Shown here one piece after another: positions 1 to 6,408 of a stretch of DNA of 8,850 bases (position 1 is its first letter; the number at the start of each line of letters is the position of its first letter). The position numbers and the translations under genes were made by a program. The stretch is from Colimorpha sp045597845 (lineage in GTDB: Bacteria > Bacteroidota > Bacteroidia > Bacteroidales > P3), in the NCBI GenBank assembly GCA_045597845.1, contig JAZLKZ010000079.1, positions 1 through 8,850 on the forward strand, given 5' to 3'. Below the pieces are notes generated by a model that saw nothing but the letters and a program-made list of their open reading frames with translations, did not search any database and had not been told where the DNA came from.

Positions 1-102
1 TCCCTCACTGATAAAACTCCACTGAGAGACCTATTTGAAAAGACTATTCCCAACGATGTCAAAGAACACGATTACACCCTCTTTGAGGGACTTTATTATT
101 AA
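1..102 (+). CDS. 3' end of an unidentified protein gene (partial)
   Basis: Reading from the first base gives 33 uninterrupted codons ending in TAA at 100-102. The peptide ends DYTLFEGLYY and has a mixed, protein-like composition with charged residues (DLFEK, NDVKEHD), so this is most likely the C-terminus of a gene that starts left of the window. I do not recognise the family and no motif is diagnostic. A weak inverted repeat follows (GTCCC at 113-117, GGGAC at 127-131), which could be part of its 3' end but has no T tract. The next gene starts 118 bases downstream on the same strand. Confidence 0.5.
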   Translation, partial: SLTDKTPLRDLFEKTIPNDVKEHDYTLFEGLYY

Positions 103-220
103 TTTTAAATTAGTCCCAATTTTAACGGGACACTAATGAAGATTTCTTTCCCAAAAATCATCCGTTTGAAGATTTAAGATTCTAATCAACGATTCAACAA
201 CTCAATTCCTCCTATTCACC

Positions 221-988
221 ATGCTTCATCTTGAAAACAGCGTAACCATCGTAACCGGTGGCACCAGCGGCATTGGATATGCCATCTCAAAACTCTTCAC
301 CGAATTCGGCGCTAGAGTCATCGCAGCGTCTTCACGCCAGGAATCCGTAGACAAAACCAAGCAAGAGATTGGTTGCGACGGCATTGCAGTAGATTTGAGC
401 AAACGAGAAGAATGCCGCAGATTGGTGGATTACACTTTGGAAAAATACGGTCGGGTAGATATTCTCATCAATAATGCTGGGCTGCAACACGTCTGCAAAC
501 TGGAAGATTTTCCGGAAGAAAAATGGGAATTTATGATGGCCTTGATGCTCAACGCTCCGTTCTACCTGATGAAATACTGCGTGCCTTCAATGAAGGAAAA
601 CGGTTGGGGGCGCATCATCAACATTGGATCTATCCAAGGTCTCGTAGCTTCGCCGTACAAATCTTGCTACGTTTCCGCCAAGCACGGCATCAACGGACTT
701 ACCATGGCTGCCGCTCTCGAACTCGGACAATATGGCATCACCGTCAACAGCATCTGCCCCGCCTATGTAGATACCCCGCTGGTACAGAAACAGATTGCCG
801 CACAAGCCAAAGAACACAACATCAAAGAAGATGAAGTCATCAGCGACATCATGCTGCGCAACTCAGCCATCAAGCACCTCCTCGACCCCATCGACATCGC
901 CAAGGTGGCAAGATTTCTATGCTCCGACGGCGCCGCAATGATTACCGGCACCGCCATTCCCGTAGATGGTGGCTGGACCGCCAGTTGA
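221..988 (+). CDS. bdhA: D-3-hydroxybutyrate dehydrogenase-like short-chain dehydrogenase
   Basis: A 255-residue classical short-chain dehydrogenase/reductase of full family length. Visible motifs are the NAD-binding TGGTSGIG at residues 12-19, NNAG at 84-87, the catalytic Asn111, Ser137, Tyr150 and Lys154, and the C-terminal ITGTAIPVDGGW. Several stretches are typical of 3-hydroxybutyrate dehydrogenase rather than of generic SDRs: NNAGLQHV, GWGRIINI, SAKHGINGLT and TPLVQKQI. Known enzymes of this family interconvert D-3-hydroxybutyrate and acetoacetate with NAD(H) in the cytoplasm. Gln89, Lys147 and Gln191 match substrate-contacting residues as I recall them for the Pseudomonas fragi enzyme, but the expected His after the catalytic Ser appears to be Gln139, so the exact substrate is less certain. 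The start at 221 places the Rossmann motif at the normal distance. No clear ribosome binding site or strong promoter is visible. The gene appears monocistronic, closed by the hairpin at 1007-1037. Confidence 0.9.
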   Translation: MLHLENSVTIVTGGTSGIGYAISKLFTEFGARVIAASSRQESVDKTKQEIGCDGIAVDLSKREECRRLVDYTLEKYGRVDILINNAGLQHVCKLEDFPEEKWEFMMALMLNAPFYLMKYCVPSMKENGWGRIINIGSIQGLVASPYKSCYVSAKHGINGLTMAAALELGQYGITVNSICPAYVDTPLVQKQIAAQAKEHNIKEDEVISDIMLRNSAIKHLLDPIDIAKVARFLCSDGAAMITGTAIPVDGGWTAS

Positions 989-1006
989 GTATCATCACAT
1001 AACCAT

Positions 1007-1037
1007 GAGAAAAGGATGCCAATGGCATCCTTTTCTC
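1007..1037. terminator. Perfect 14-bp hairpin between convergent genes
   Basis: GAGAAAAGGATGCC (1007-1020) is followed by the 3-base loop AAT and its exact reverse complement (1024-1037). It starts 18 bases after the dehydrogenase stop and lies 21 bases from the stop of the convergent minus-strand gene, so it probably serves as a bidirectional terminator. Neither side has a long T run, although the right arm itself contains TTTT. Confidence 0.8.
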
Positions 1038-1058
1038 GTTTCCAGACCTTTGCTTGTG

Positions 1059-1271
1059 TCATGAAACCTCCTCATAGTCAATGTCGATAAAGGAGTCTGC
1101 CTCGCGCTCGTCGGGATACCGACGCTGATAGCGGAGAAGATGCAGAATGGTTTCGACAGGCACAGGCGTGCCGCAACAGCCCACCAAACGCCAATTGGAA
1201 GGTCCTTTGCTTGGACGACGCACAGCGTTCACTTGGTCGTCCTGCTGGAAAAAATAAATGGCAGTTTTCAT
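1059..1271 (-). CDS. Small hypothetical protein, 70 residues
   Basis: Minus-strand gene starting MKTAIYFFQQDD and ending DIDYEEVS. The open frame extends upstream to an ATG at 1362-1364, but the extra 31 residues are encoded by AT-rich DNA with little protein character, so I chose the ATG at 1269-1271. The product is soluble, with no signal peptide or membrane segment, a central CCGTP near residues 32-36, a basic region (LLRYQRRYPDERE) and an acidic C-terminus. I do not recognise the family. It is supported as a real gene by a well-formed promoter on the same strand at 1396-1428 and by the hairpin terminator just past its stop. The leader between promoter and chosen start is about 118 bases, which is long, so the longer form is not excluded. 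Confidence 0.55.
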   Translation of the reverse strand: MKTAIYFFQQDDQVNAVRRPSKGPSNWRLVGCCGTPVPVETILHLLRYQRRYPDEREADSFIDIDYEEVS

Positions 1272-1395
1272 ATTTATTTGGTTTTGGATTATGAATCGTT
1301 CGACGGATATTGACAGACGTAAAACATTTGTATTTTGTAAATTAAAAAGCATATGTTCTAACATTCTTCATCCTTCATCAGTCATTTTCTCACTG

Positions 1396-1428
1396 CAAAG
1401 ATACTGCAATCAACTCCATCTCAACAAA
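1396..1428 (-). promoter_or_regulatory. Bacteroidetes-type promoter for the small minus-strand gene
   Basis: On the minus strand the -7 box reads TATCTTTG (plus-strand CAAAGATA at 1396-1403), a full match to TAnnTTTG. A -33 element TTTG (plus-strand CAAA at 1425-1428) lies 21 bases upstream, within the usual spacing. It points toward the gene at 1059-1271. Confidence 0.6.
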
Positions 1429-1540
1429 CCGATGAAACCTATCGTTGCATTGAAAAAAACGATAACAGCACATAGCATTAGGCAAAAGCATTGAATCACA
1501 ATCATCCTTGCGTTTCAACTCCATCAACGCAGGCCCATTC

Positions 1541-1577
1541 ATTGAGAAACATCAATCATAGTATTCAATTTCTCAAT
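1541..1577. repeat. 9-bp inverted repeat upstream of the DUF5692-like gene
   Basis: ATTGAGAAA (1541-1549) and its exact reverse complement TTTCTCAAT (1569-1577) are separated by 19 bases. The right arm abuts the expected -33 region of the promoter at 1600-1607, a place where an operator could sit. By my rough estimate such a repeat is expected about once per window by chance, so regulatory meaning is uncertain. Confidence 0.25.
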
Positions 1578-1599
1578 CGTTTACATCTGCAATTTTTAC

Positions 1600-1607
1600 T
1601 AATTTTG
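1600..1607 (+). promoter_or_regulatory. -7 promoter box for the membrane-protein group
   Basis: TAATTTTG matches TAnnTTTG. The -33 region near 1579-1583 (GTTTA) is only a partial match. Transcription would start near 1614, giving a leader of about 27 bases before the ATG at 1641. This also argues against the far-upstream ATG at 1491. Confidence 0.5.
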
Positions 1608-1640
1608 TCATCGAAATCATTAACCAAAAACCATAAAACT

Positions 1641-2540
1641 ATGTACAACGGATTTTTATTTCAAGGACTGACGTGGGAGAACGTCTTGATGTGGGTAGGC
1701 GTCACATTGGGACTCATCGTGGTCAACGAACTGACCCGTTCCCACAAATGGGTAGCGCTGAGCTTGTTTGTCGTACTACCCTTGATTCTGCCTTTCGTAT
1801 TGTGGCTGCCCTTCACCGCCACACCTGGTTCGGGAGCCAGCACCGGCACCTGGTTCCACTGGGTAAAGGTCTATTCCGCCTTGGCGGGATGCGTCGGATT
1901 CATGCTAATACGCTACAAGAAAGGACTGGCGGAGAAAAAATGGGTACTGCTGTTCCCACCACTGATTCTTTCGCTTAACATTCTCGAAGCATGCATCCGC
2001 GACTTCCAGGTCTATGGAATGCACGCCACAGGTCAGGTAATCGACGGCGTTGTGATGCTATCTGGACCATGGAACATCATGAACGGCATAGCCGGACTGC
2101 TCAACATTGTGGCAATCTCCGGCTGGATGGGCATCTACATAACCAAAGACAAGAAGCACGACATGATCTGGCCCGACATGAAGTGGTGGTGGATCATCGC
2201 CTACGACCTCTGGAATTTTGCCTACGTCTATAACTGCGTCTCCGACCACTCCTTCTATGCCGGAGCGGCCTTGCTGGTTTCCTGCACCATTCCCGCCTTC
2301 TTCATCAAACGCGGAGCATGGCTACAACATCGAGCCCACACCCTCGCACTTTGGATGATGTTTACCATGAGCGTACCCATGTTCGTCGAAAGTCCACACT
2401 GGGGCGTTGACGCTTCCCACAATCCCAAAGCCTTGATGGTTGTCAGCGTTATATCGCTTGTCGCCAATATATTGGTGGTTTCCTTCCAATGCTACCGAAA
2501 ATATATCGCCAACAACAAGCCATTGGCAATAGAAGAATAA
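1641..2540 (+). CDS. DUF5692-like integral membrane protein
   Basis: A 299-residue polytopic membrane protein. Hydrophobic segments are at about residues 15-28, 38-57, 76-91, 101-116, 147-165, 183-198, 205-222, 236-249 and 264-282. Conserved-looking polar or aromatic stretches lie between them: the WPDMKWWWIIAYDLWNF block at 177-193, HSFYAG at 203-208 and ESPHWGVDASHNP at 250-262. Length and pattern fit the uncharacterised DUF5692 family as I remember it. No reaction is known for that family and none is inferred here. The open frame extends upstream to 1491, but the ATG at 1641 directly follows a promoter and begins a natural membrane-protein N-terminus (MYNGFLFQGLTWENV). The stop is 4 bases before the next possible start, so it is probably co-transcribed with the DUF389 gene and perhaps with nhaA. 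Confidence 0.75.
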   Translation: MYNGFLFQGLTWENVLMWVGVTLGLIVVNELTRSHKWVALSLFVVLPLILPFVLWLPFTATPGSGASTGTWFHWVKVYSALAGCVGFMLIRYKKGLAEKKWVLLFPPLILSLNILEACIRDFQVYGMHATGQVIDGVVMLSGPWNIMNGIAGLLNIVAISGWMGIYITKDKKHDMIWPDMKWWWIIAYDLWNFAYVYNCVSDHSFYAGAALLVSCTIPAFFIKRGAWLQHRAHTLALWMMFTMSVPMFVESPHWGVDASHNPKALMVVSVISLVANILVVSFQCYRKYIANNKPLAIEE

Positions 2541-2541
2541 T

Positions 2542-2557
2542 ACAATGATATCATTGT
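2542..2557. repeat. Perfect 16-base palindrome over the DUF389 gene start
   Basis: ACAATGATATCATTGT is fully self-complementary and begins 2 bases after the stop of the upstream gene, covering the first possible ATG of the next (2545). It could be an operator or simply chance. If functional, it would favour the downstream start at 2611. Confidence 0.3.
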
Positions 2558-3396
2558 TTCTTGCCATCCAATATCTTCTCAAACGGTTTTCCCCAAAACA
2601 CCATCATGCCATGACCAAGACCCTCAAAGCTTACCTGCAGCGTGTGAAAGACTATCTACACAGACTGATAGACATCCATTCCTACACCGACGTAGCATCG
2701 GCAGAAGTGCGCATCCGAGAGAACATCCCCTTTCACGGGCCCAACGTGCTCATTCTGGCGTGCGCCATCGTGATAGCCTCCGTAGGACTGAATGTCAACT
2801 CCATCCCCGTCATCATCGGCGCCATGCTCGTCTCCCCCTTGATGGGACCCATCCTCGGCTTTGGCATGGCATTGGGCACCAACAACACGCAGATGCTGCT
2901 CCATTCGCTCAAAAATCTGGGCATCATGGTAACCATCAGCATTCTCGCCTCTTCGCTCTATTTCGCCATCAGCCCCTTACGTATGGAGAACCCTTCGGAA
3001 CTCTTGGCACGCACCCAACCCACCATCTATGACGTGCTGATTGCCTTTTTCGGTGGAGCGGCAGGCATCATCGAGACCACCCGCAAAGAACAAGGCACCG
3101 TGATCTCGGGAGTGGCTATTGCTACAGCACTCATGCCTCCACTCTGCACCATTGGCTACGGCGTAGCGCTGCTCAACTGGCGCTACACCTTGGGAGCGTT
3201 CTATCTATTCTGCATCAACAGCATTTTCATCGCACTCGCCACCTTCTTCGGAGTCAAATACCTGCATTTCCCAACATGCCACTATGACGACCCAAAGGAA
3301 GAACGCCGCCTGCGCTGGATTATGGCCATCGTCATCCTCTTGGTACTCATTCCCAGCATCCTCACCGCCATAACCGTAATAAAGGCAAATCGGTGA
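2545..3396 (+). CDS. DUF389 / TIGR00341-type membrane protein
   Basis: A 283-residue membrane protein with a DUF389 domain. The signature is clear: a soluble helical N-terminus, then GLNVNSIPVIIGAMLVSPLM (81-100) with GPILGFG after it, ELLARTQPTIYDVLIAFFGG (152-171), GVAIATALMPPLCTIGYG (189-206), GAFYLFCINSIFIALATF (217-234) and a final membrane helix at about 258-278. The molecular function of DUF389 proteins is not established; a membrane or transport role is only inferred. Two starts are possible. The ATG at 2545 is 4 bases after the upstream stop and suits translational coupling. The ATG at 2611 (MTKTLKAYLQ) removes a 22-residue His-rich tail and gives the N-terminus more usual for relatives. 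The gene lies between a DUF5692-like gene and nhaA. Confidence 0.85.
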   Translation: MISLFLAIQYLLKRFSPKHHHAMTKTLKAYLQRVKDYLHRLIDIHSYTDVASAEVRIRENIPFHGPNVLILACAIVIASVGLNVNSIPVIIGAMLVSPLMGPILGFGMALGTNNTQMLLHSLKNLGIMVTISILASSLYFAISPLRMENPSELLARTQPTIYDVLIAFFGGAAGIIETTRKEQGTVISGVAIATALMPPLCTIGYGVALLNWRYTLGAFYLFCINSIFIALATFFGVKYLHFPTCHYDDPKEERRLRWIMAIVILLVLIPSILTAITVIKANR

Positions 3397-3407
3397 CGGG
3401 GGAGCTG

Positions 3408-3415
3408 TAGATTTG
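3408..3415 (+). promoter_or_regulatory. Possible -7 box upstream of nhaA
   Basis: TAGATTTG matches TAnnTTTG and would start transcription near 3422, about 38 bases before nhaA. No convincing -33 TTTG is visible at the right distance, so nhaA may instead be read mainly from the upstream promoter. Confidence 0.3.
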
Positions 3416-3459
3416 TTGAATTGTTGATTTGATTCTTAACCCCGCAAAACCTTCAACCC

Positions 3460-4638
3460 ATGAAAAACGATACCAAAAACTCAAAGTCCTTTTTCCTGCG
3501 AGACTCTTTCGCAGGCATGTTGATGCTACTTTGTACGGCAGTGTCGCTCACGCTTTCCAACACCTCGTTGGGTGCATACTACCAATGGCTGTGGGACTAC
3601 AACCTATTTGGTTACCCCGTAGCCCACTGGATTAACGACGGGCTGATGGCGGTGTTCTTCCTCTTGATAGGATTGGAGCTGAAACGCGAACTGCTGATAG
3701 GTCAGCTACGCACCTTTGAACGCGCCATGCTGCCCGCCGTGGCGGCAATAGGCGGTATGATTTTGCCTGCCTTCATCTACATTTCCATCAACCACGGACA
3801 GACCACACTGTCGGGCTTCGCCATTCCTCTCTCTACCGACATCGCCTTCGTCATCGGAATCTTGGCACTCTTAGGAGACAAAGTCCCCACCAGTCTGAAA
3901 ATCCTTCTGACTTCGCTCGCCGTAGTTGACGACCTCGGCGCAATTCTCGTCATCGCACTATGCTACACCGACAACCTGCAAATTCCGTTCCTCATTGCCG
4001 CAGGATTCGTCACACTGCTGTTGCTGATGTTCAACAGGCTTTTCCATATCAACCGAGCATGGGTCTATGGCATGGGCGGTATGGCATTGTGGCTTCTCAT
4101 TATGGAATCGGGAGTACACTCCAGCATCACAGGCATCCTGCTGGCAATGGCAATACCCTTCCGAAAAGGCGCAAAGGATGCTCCTGCGGCGCTGTGGGAA
4201 CGCGGACTCCACAAACCCGTCTATTTCATCATCCTGCCCCTCTTCGTGCTTGCCAACACAGCCATCAGTATTCGCGGAGACGCATTCTCGCAACTGTGGC
4301 AGCCACACACACTCGGCATCGCCGCAGGACTCCTGCTGGGCAAGCCCATAGGTATCTGCCTCTTTGCTTGGATAATCATCAAACTGGGCTGGACCGAACT
4401 ACCCGAAGGACTGCGGTGGCGACATCTCATCGGAGGCGGCATCCTCTGCGGCATCGGCTTCACCATGGCAATCTTCATCACCTTGCTTTCTTTCGACGCC
4501 CCCACTCTTGTCAACTCCGCCAAACTCACCATACTCCTCGCCTCCGCTCTCGCCGCAATAGTCGGCTCCCTGACACTCCTCACCACACCCAAAGCCGCAA
4601 TCATCAAGAAAGAGCCTTGCATAAGAGCAAAGGCTTAA
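3460..4638 (+). CDS. nhaA: Na+/H+ antiporter NhaA
   Basis: A 392-residue inner-membrane antiporter of normal NhaA length. It exports Na+ (or Li+) in exchange for protons and so supports pH and sodium homeostasis. Diagnostic residues are present: the PLSTDIAF motif with Thr126-Asp127, the VVDD motif with the ion-binding pair Asp157-Asp158, and Lys295 in LLLGKPIG. These correspond to E. coli Thr132-Asp133, Asp163-Asp164 and Lys300. GLELKREL at 71-78 and SGVHSSITG at 217-225 (His220, equivalent to the pH-linked His225) also match. About 12 hydrophobic segments are visible. The start MKNDTKNSKSFFLRDSFAG is typical. The gene follows the DUF389 gene by 63 bases. Its last ~35 codons resemble a degenerate copy near 8069-8155, an unusual arrangement reported separately. 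Confidence 0.97.
   Translation: MKNDTKNSKSFFLRDSFAGMLMLLCTAVSLTLSNTSLGAYYQWLWDYNLFGYPVAHWINDGLMAVFFLLIGLELKRELLIGQLRTFERAMLPAVAAIGGMILPAFIYISINHGQTTLSGFAIPLSTDIAFVIGILALLGDKVPTSLKILLTSLAVVDDLGAILVIALCYTDNLQIPFLIAAGFVTLLLLMFNRLFHINRAWVYGMGGMALWLLIMESGVHSSITGILLAMAIPFRKGAKDAPAALWERGLHKPVYFIILPLFVLANTAISIRGDAFSQLWQPHTLGIAAGLLLGKPIGICLFAWIIIKLGWTELPEGLRWRHLIGGGILCGIGFTMAIFITLLSFDAPTLVNSAKLTILLASALAAIVGSLTLLTTPKAAIIKKEPCIRAKA
4531..4638 (+). repeat. nhaA 3' end, left copy of an imperfect direct repeat
   Basis: This intact tail of nhaA pairs with 8073-8155 in the same orientation, about 3.5 kb away. Shared exact blocks include CCTCGCCTCC, GCAATAGTCGGCT, CTGACA and CCCAAAGCCGC in the same order. 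The gaps needed to align them keep the reading frame. Confidence 0.7.
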
Positions 4639-4700
4639 CCCCAAAAATAGGCCACTCCATTCCATTGAAATACAATATACTAAAAAATATTTTTCATTTT

Positions 4701-4735
4701 TTTGCGTTTTCGAAGGTAGTTTTAGACAATTTTTG
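4701..4735 (+). promoter_or_regulatory. Candidate promoter of the ECF sigma operon
   Basis: A -33 TTTG at 4701-4704 and a -7-like AATTTTTG at 4728-4735 (7 of 8 matches to TAnnTTTG) are 23 bases apart. Transcription would start near 4742, some 20 bases before the sigma gene. The core ACAATTTTTGCG resembles the element before the anti-sigma candidate. Confidence 0.4.
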
Positions 4736-4761
4736 CGACTAATATAATAAAGTACAATTGA

Positions 4762-5367
4762 ATGGGAAAGGGGCAGAAACGTTTCCCCGAACCGAAAACA
4801 GCGGAAAAACCGTCTGAGCAAGGCAAGGAGACGGAGACGAACAGGCAACTTCCGCAAGCTTCTGACGAAGCCAAGGAGAGTCCTCAGCATAAGGCATTCA
4901 AGGAGATGCTGCGTCGTTGCGACAGCACCATCTTCAAGATTTGTCTTATGTTTACCGACCGCTGTCCCGAAAACATCAAGGACATGTACCAAGACATCGT
5001 ATGTGCGCTGTGGGAAAGCTGGCCTCGTTTCCGACGTGAAAGCAAAGAAAACACCTGGGTCTATCGCATTGCACTCAACATCGCCGTCTCGCAATCGCGT
5101 CATCATTCCCTCTCGCCAATGTTCTCACCTCTCGATGACAAGACCTACAACAACTTGGCGGAGGAAAGCCAAGACAGCCTTATGGAACGACTTTACGAAC
5201 TTATCGACCTGCTATCCCCCTCCGAAAAGAAAATCCTGTTCCTCTACATCGACGGCATTCCTGCACAAGAAATAGGCGCGACACTCAAAATCACCGAAGC
5301 CGCAGTAAACCATCGCATCGCACGCATCAAAGACAAACTCATAGCATTAAACATAAGTTTTTTGTAA
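4762..5367 (+). CDS. ECF-type RNA polymerase sigma factor
   Basis: A 201-residue sigma-70 family protein of the extracytoplasmic-function class, which directs RNA polymerase to specific promoters, usually in response to an envelope signal. Region 2 spans about residues 45-113, with the core-binding and -10 recognition helices visible in IKDMYQDIVCALWESWPRF and NTWVYRIALNIAVSQSR. Region 4 spans about 138-195, with the helix-turn-helix around DGIPAQEIGATLKITEAAVN. There is no region 1.1 or region 3. The first ~43 residues are Lys/Glu/Pro/Gln-rich, look disordered, and exceed what most ECF factors have. The next Met (residue 49) would cut into region 2, so I kept 4762. It is followed at 68 bases by a membrane protein placed like its anti-sigma factor. 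Confidence 0.9.
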   Translation: MGKGQKRFPEPKTAEKPSEQGKETETNRQLPQASDEAKESPQHKAFKEMLRRCDSTIFKICLMFTDRCPENIKDMYQDIVCALWESWPRFRRESKENTWVYRIALNIAVSQSRHHSLSPMFSPLDDKTYNNLAEESQDSLMERLYELIDLLSPSEKKILFLYIDGIPAQEIGATLKITEAAVNHRIARIKDKLIALNISFL

Positions 5368-5389
5368 GCCCCTAACAACGACATTTTTG
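5361..5389 (+). promoter_or_regulatory. Candidate internal promoter before the anti-sigma candidate
   Basis: A TTTG at 5361-5364, inside the last codons of the sigma gene, lies 17 bases before the -7-like CATTTTTG at 5382-5389. The predicted leader is about 40 bases. The core ACATTTTTGCG is nearly the same as ACAATTTTTGCG upstream of the sigma gene, which hints that one polymerase form reads both. Confidence 0.35.
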
Positions 5390-5435
5390 CGCCGTTACAA
5401 ATTACCGCAACAAAATCAACCAAATATTTTCCAAC

Positions 5436-5945
5436 ATGAACAACACAAACGACCCATTGGCAGAACTGATGGACGTATGGCAACAGCACAGCCAACGCAT
5501 CGAACAAATTGCGCAGAATCACGACCTGTCGCACATCAAGCCTGCGCCACGCCTATTCGTTTACTCCTCCCGTCGGCGCAAGAGAATTCTGCATATCACC
5601 AGCATCACGGCTTGTCTCGTGTTATTGGCAGGCGGCTTGTGGTTCATCCAACGGCAGCCAACCCCAGAACCACAGCTCATAGCCTACAACGCGCCCGACC
5701 AACCTGCCGCCACACTTCCCCAACTCCCACCAGTAAAAACCAACATCAAAAGTGCCAACATCAAAAACTCAACCTCAACCACTGCCAACATTGTTGAGGA
5801 AGAACCCGAAACAGAAGTCATTCCCACCCCTCAAAGTCCTACAGCCAAACCCCAATGCGGCATAATAGAGTGCCACGACTGGTGCGACAACCAAGAGATA
5901 TTGGCAGAACTGAACTACATTTTGGAAACATCCTATAAAGTATGA
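5436..5945 (+). CDS. Single-pass membrane protein, candidate anti-sigma factor
   Basis: A 169-residue protein of no family I can name. It has a cytoplasmic N-terminus of about 45 residues (NDPLAELMDVWQQHSQRIEQ), a basic stop-transfer patch YSSRRRKR at 43-50, one membrane helix at about 51-71, and a ~98-residue periplasmic part. That part starts with a Pro/Thr/Asn-rich linker and ends in a compact Cys-containing tail (CGIIECHDWC at 141-150). The topology and the position directly after an ECF sigma gene fit an anti-sigma factor that would hold the sigma at the membrane. No zinc-binding HxxxCxxC anti-sigma motif is visible in the cytoplasmic part, so the role rests on context. The stop overlaps the next start as ATGA (5942-5945), indicating translational coupling. 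Confidence 0.7.
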   Translation: MNNTNDPLAELMDVWQQHSQRIEQIAQNHDLSHIKPAPRLFVYSSRRRKRILHITSITACLVLLAGGLWFIQRQPTPEPQLIAYNAPDQPAATLPQLPPVKTNIKSANIKNSTSTTANIVEEEPETEVIPTPQSPTAKPQCGIIECHDWCDNQEILAELNYILETSYKV

Positions 5946-6397
5946 AAACGCTACGACTATTAACCACCATCGCATTGCTGCTCATTGCCAACAACGTTTG
6001 GGCCCAACGAGAGGTGTATGACCGCTACGTAGGACGCGACGACATCGACATTGTCTATGTGCACGACTACCGTATAGACAGTGTCAACACAATGGACGTC
6101 ATCCTTATCCGAGCCAAAGACTCCGCCGGCTGGGAATGGATGAAGGAAGAGTTTAATTTTGTGCCTTTGTCGGATTGGGACAAAGAAAGACTCAATCGTG
6201 GAATCGATGTATTTCAAACATTCTTGGCAAACAAATTTGATCCTTCCCAACCGATGGACCCCAATATAATAAACGATTGCTTGGTCAAGGTCTCTTTACT
6301 ACGCAAGGAAATGGGGATATTTTACTACTCAACCAAGGAACAATGGGACATTTTGTATGTCAACTTCTGCAAACAATTGAAAATAAACAAACCTTAA
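5942..6397 (+). CDS. Exported protein of the sigma-factor cassette
   Basis: A 151-residue protein with a clear signal peptide: MKTLR, a hydrophobic core at about 6-16, and a likely signal peptidase I cut after VWA (residue 21). The mature part is about 130 residues, mixed alpha/beta in appearance (DIDIVYVHDYRID, MDVILIRAKDS), with Cys113 and Cys144. I do not recognise it firmly. Bacteroidetes ECF operons often carry small exported DUF4252-type proteins in this slot, and this could be a distant member, but that is a guess from context. Its start overlaps the stop of the anti-sigma candidate in ATGA, so the two are probably made together. The next start lies 11 bases after its stop. Confidence 0.75.
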   Translation: MKTLRLLTTIALLLIANNVWAQREVYDRYVGRDDIDIVYVHDYRIDSVNTMDVILIRAKDSAGWEWMKEEFNFVPLSDWDKERLNRGIDVFQTFLANKFDPSQPMDPNIINDCLVKVSLLRKEMGIFYYSTKEQWDILYVNFCKQLKINKP

Positions 6398-6408
6398 AAC
6401 AAAATACG

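Larger units (their letters stand above)
1272..1640. other. 369-base divergent intergenic region
   Basis: This gap separates the small minus-strand gene from the plus-strand membrane-protein group. It holds a minus-strand promoter (1396-1428), a 9-bp inverted repeat (1541-1577) and a plus-strand promoter (-7 box at 1600-1607). An open plus-strand frame runs through 1491-1640 into the next gene, but its peptide is low in protein character, and most of it lies upstream of the predicted transcription start, so I treat it as non-coding. Confidence 0.6.

Noticed and set aside
137..175. Two copies of TGAAGATTT 30 bases apart upstream of the dehydrogenase
   Set aside because: A 9-base AT-rich repeat with no link to a promoter box; chance is a sufficient explanation.
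1440..1464. TATCGTT / AACGATA inverted repeat in the divergent gap
   Set aside because: Only 7 AT-rich base pairs with an 11-base loop; not placed near a promoter or gene end.
1491..1640. N-terminal extension of 50 codons on the DUF5692-like gene
   Set aside because: The encoded stretch (MNHNHPCVSTPSTQ...) lacks protein character, most of it lies upstream of the -7 box at 1600-1607, and the ATG at 1641 gives a natural membrane-protein start.
4682..4694. A-run/T-run palindrome after nhaA as a terminator
   Set aside because: The stem would be purely A-T and unstable; it is better explained by the AT-rich promoter region of the sigma gene.
3960..4742. Long plus-strand frame of 260 codons overlapping nhaA
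   Set aside because: It lies in a shifted frame over nhaA, is rich in His/Arg/Pro as expected of a shadow of membrane-protein codons, and has no recognisable motif.
4399..5106. Minus-strand frame of 235 codons across the nhaA/sigma junction
   Set aside because: It crosses two well-supported plus-strand genes and the promoter between them; its peptide is low-complexity and resembles no family.
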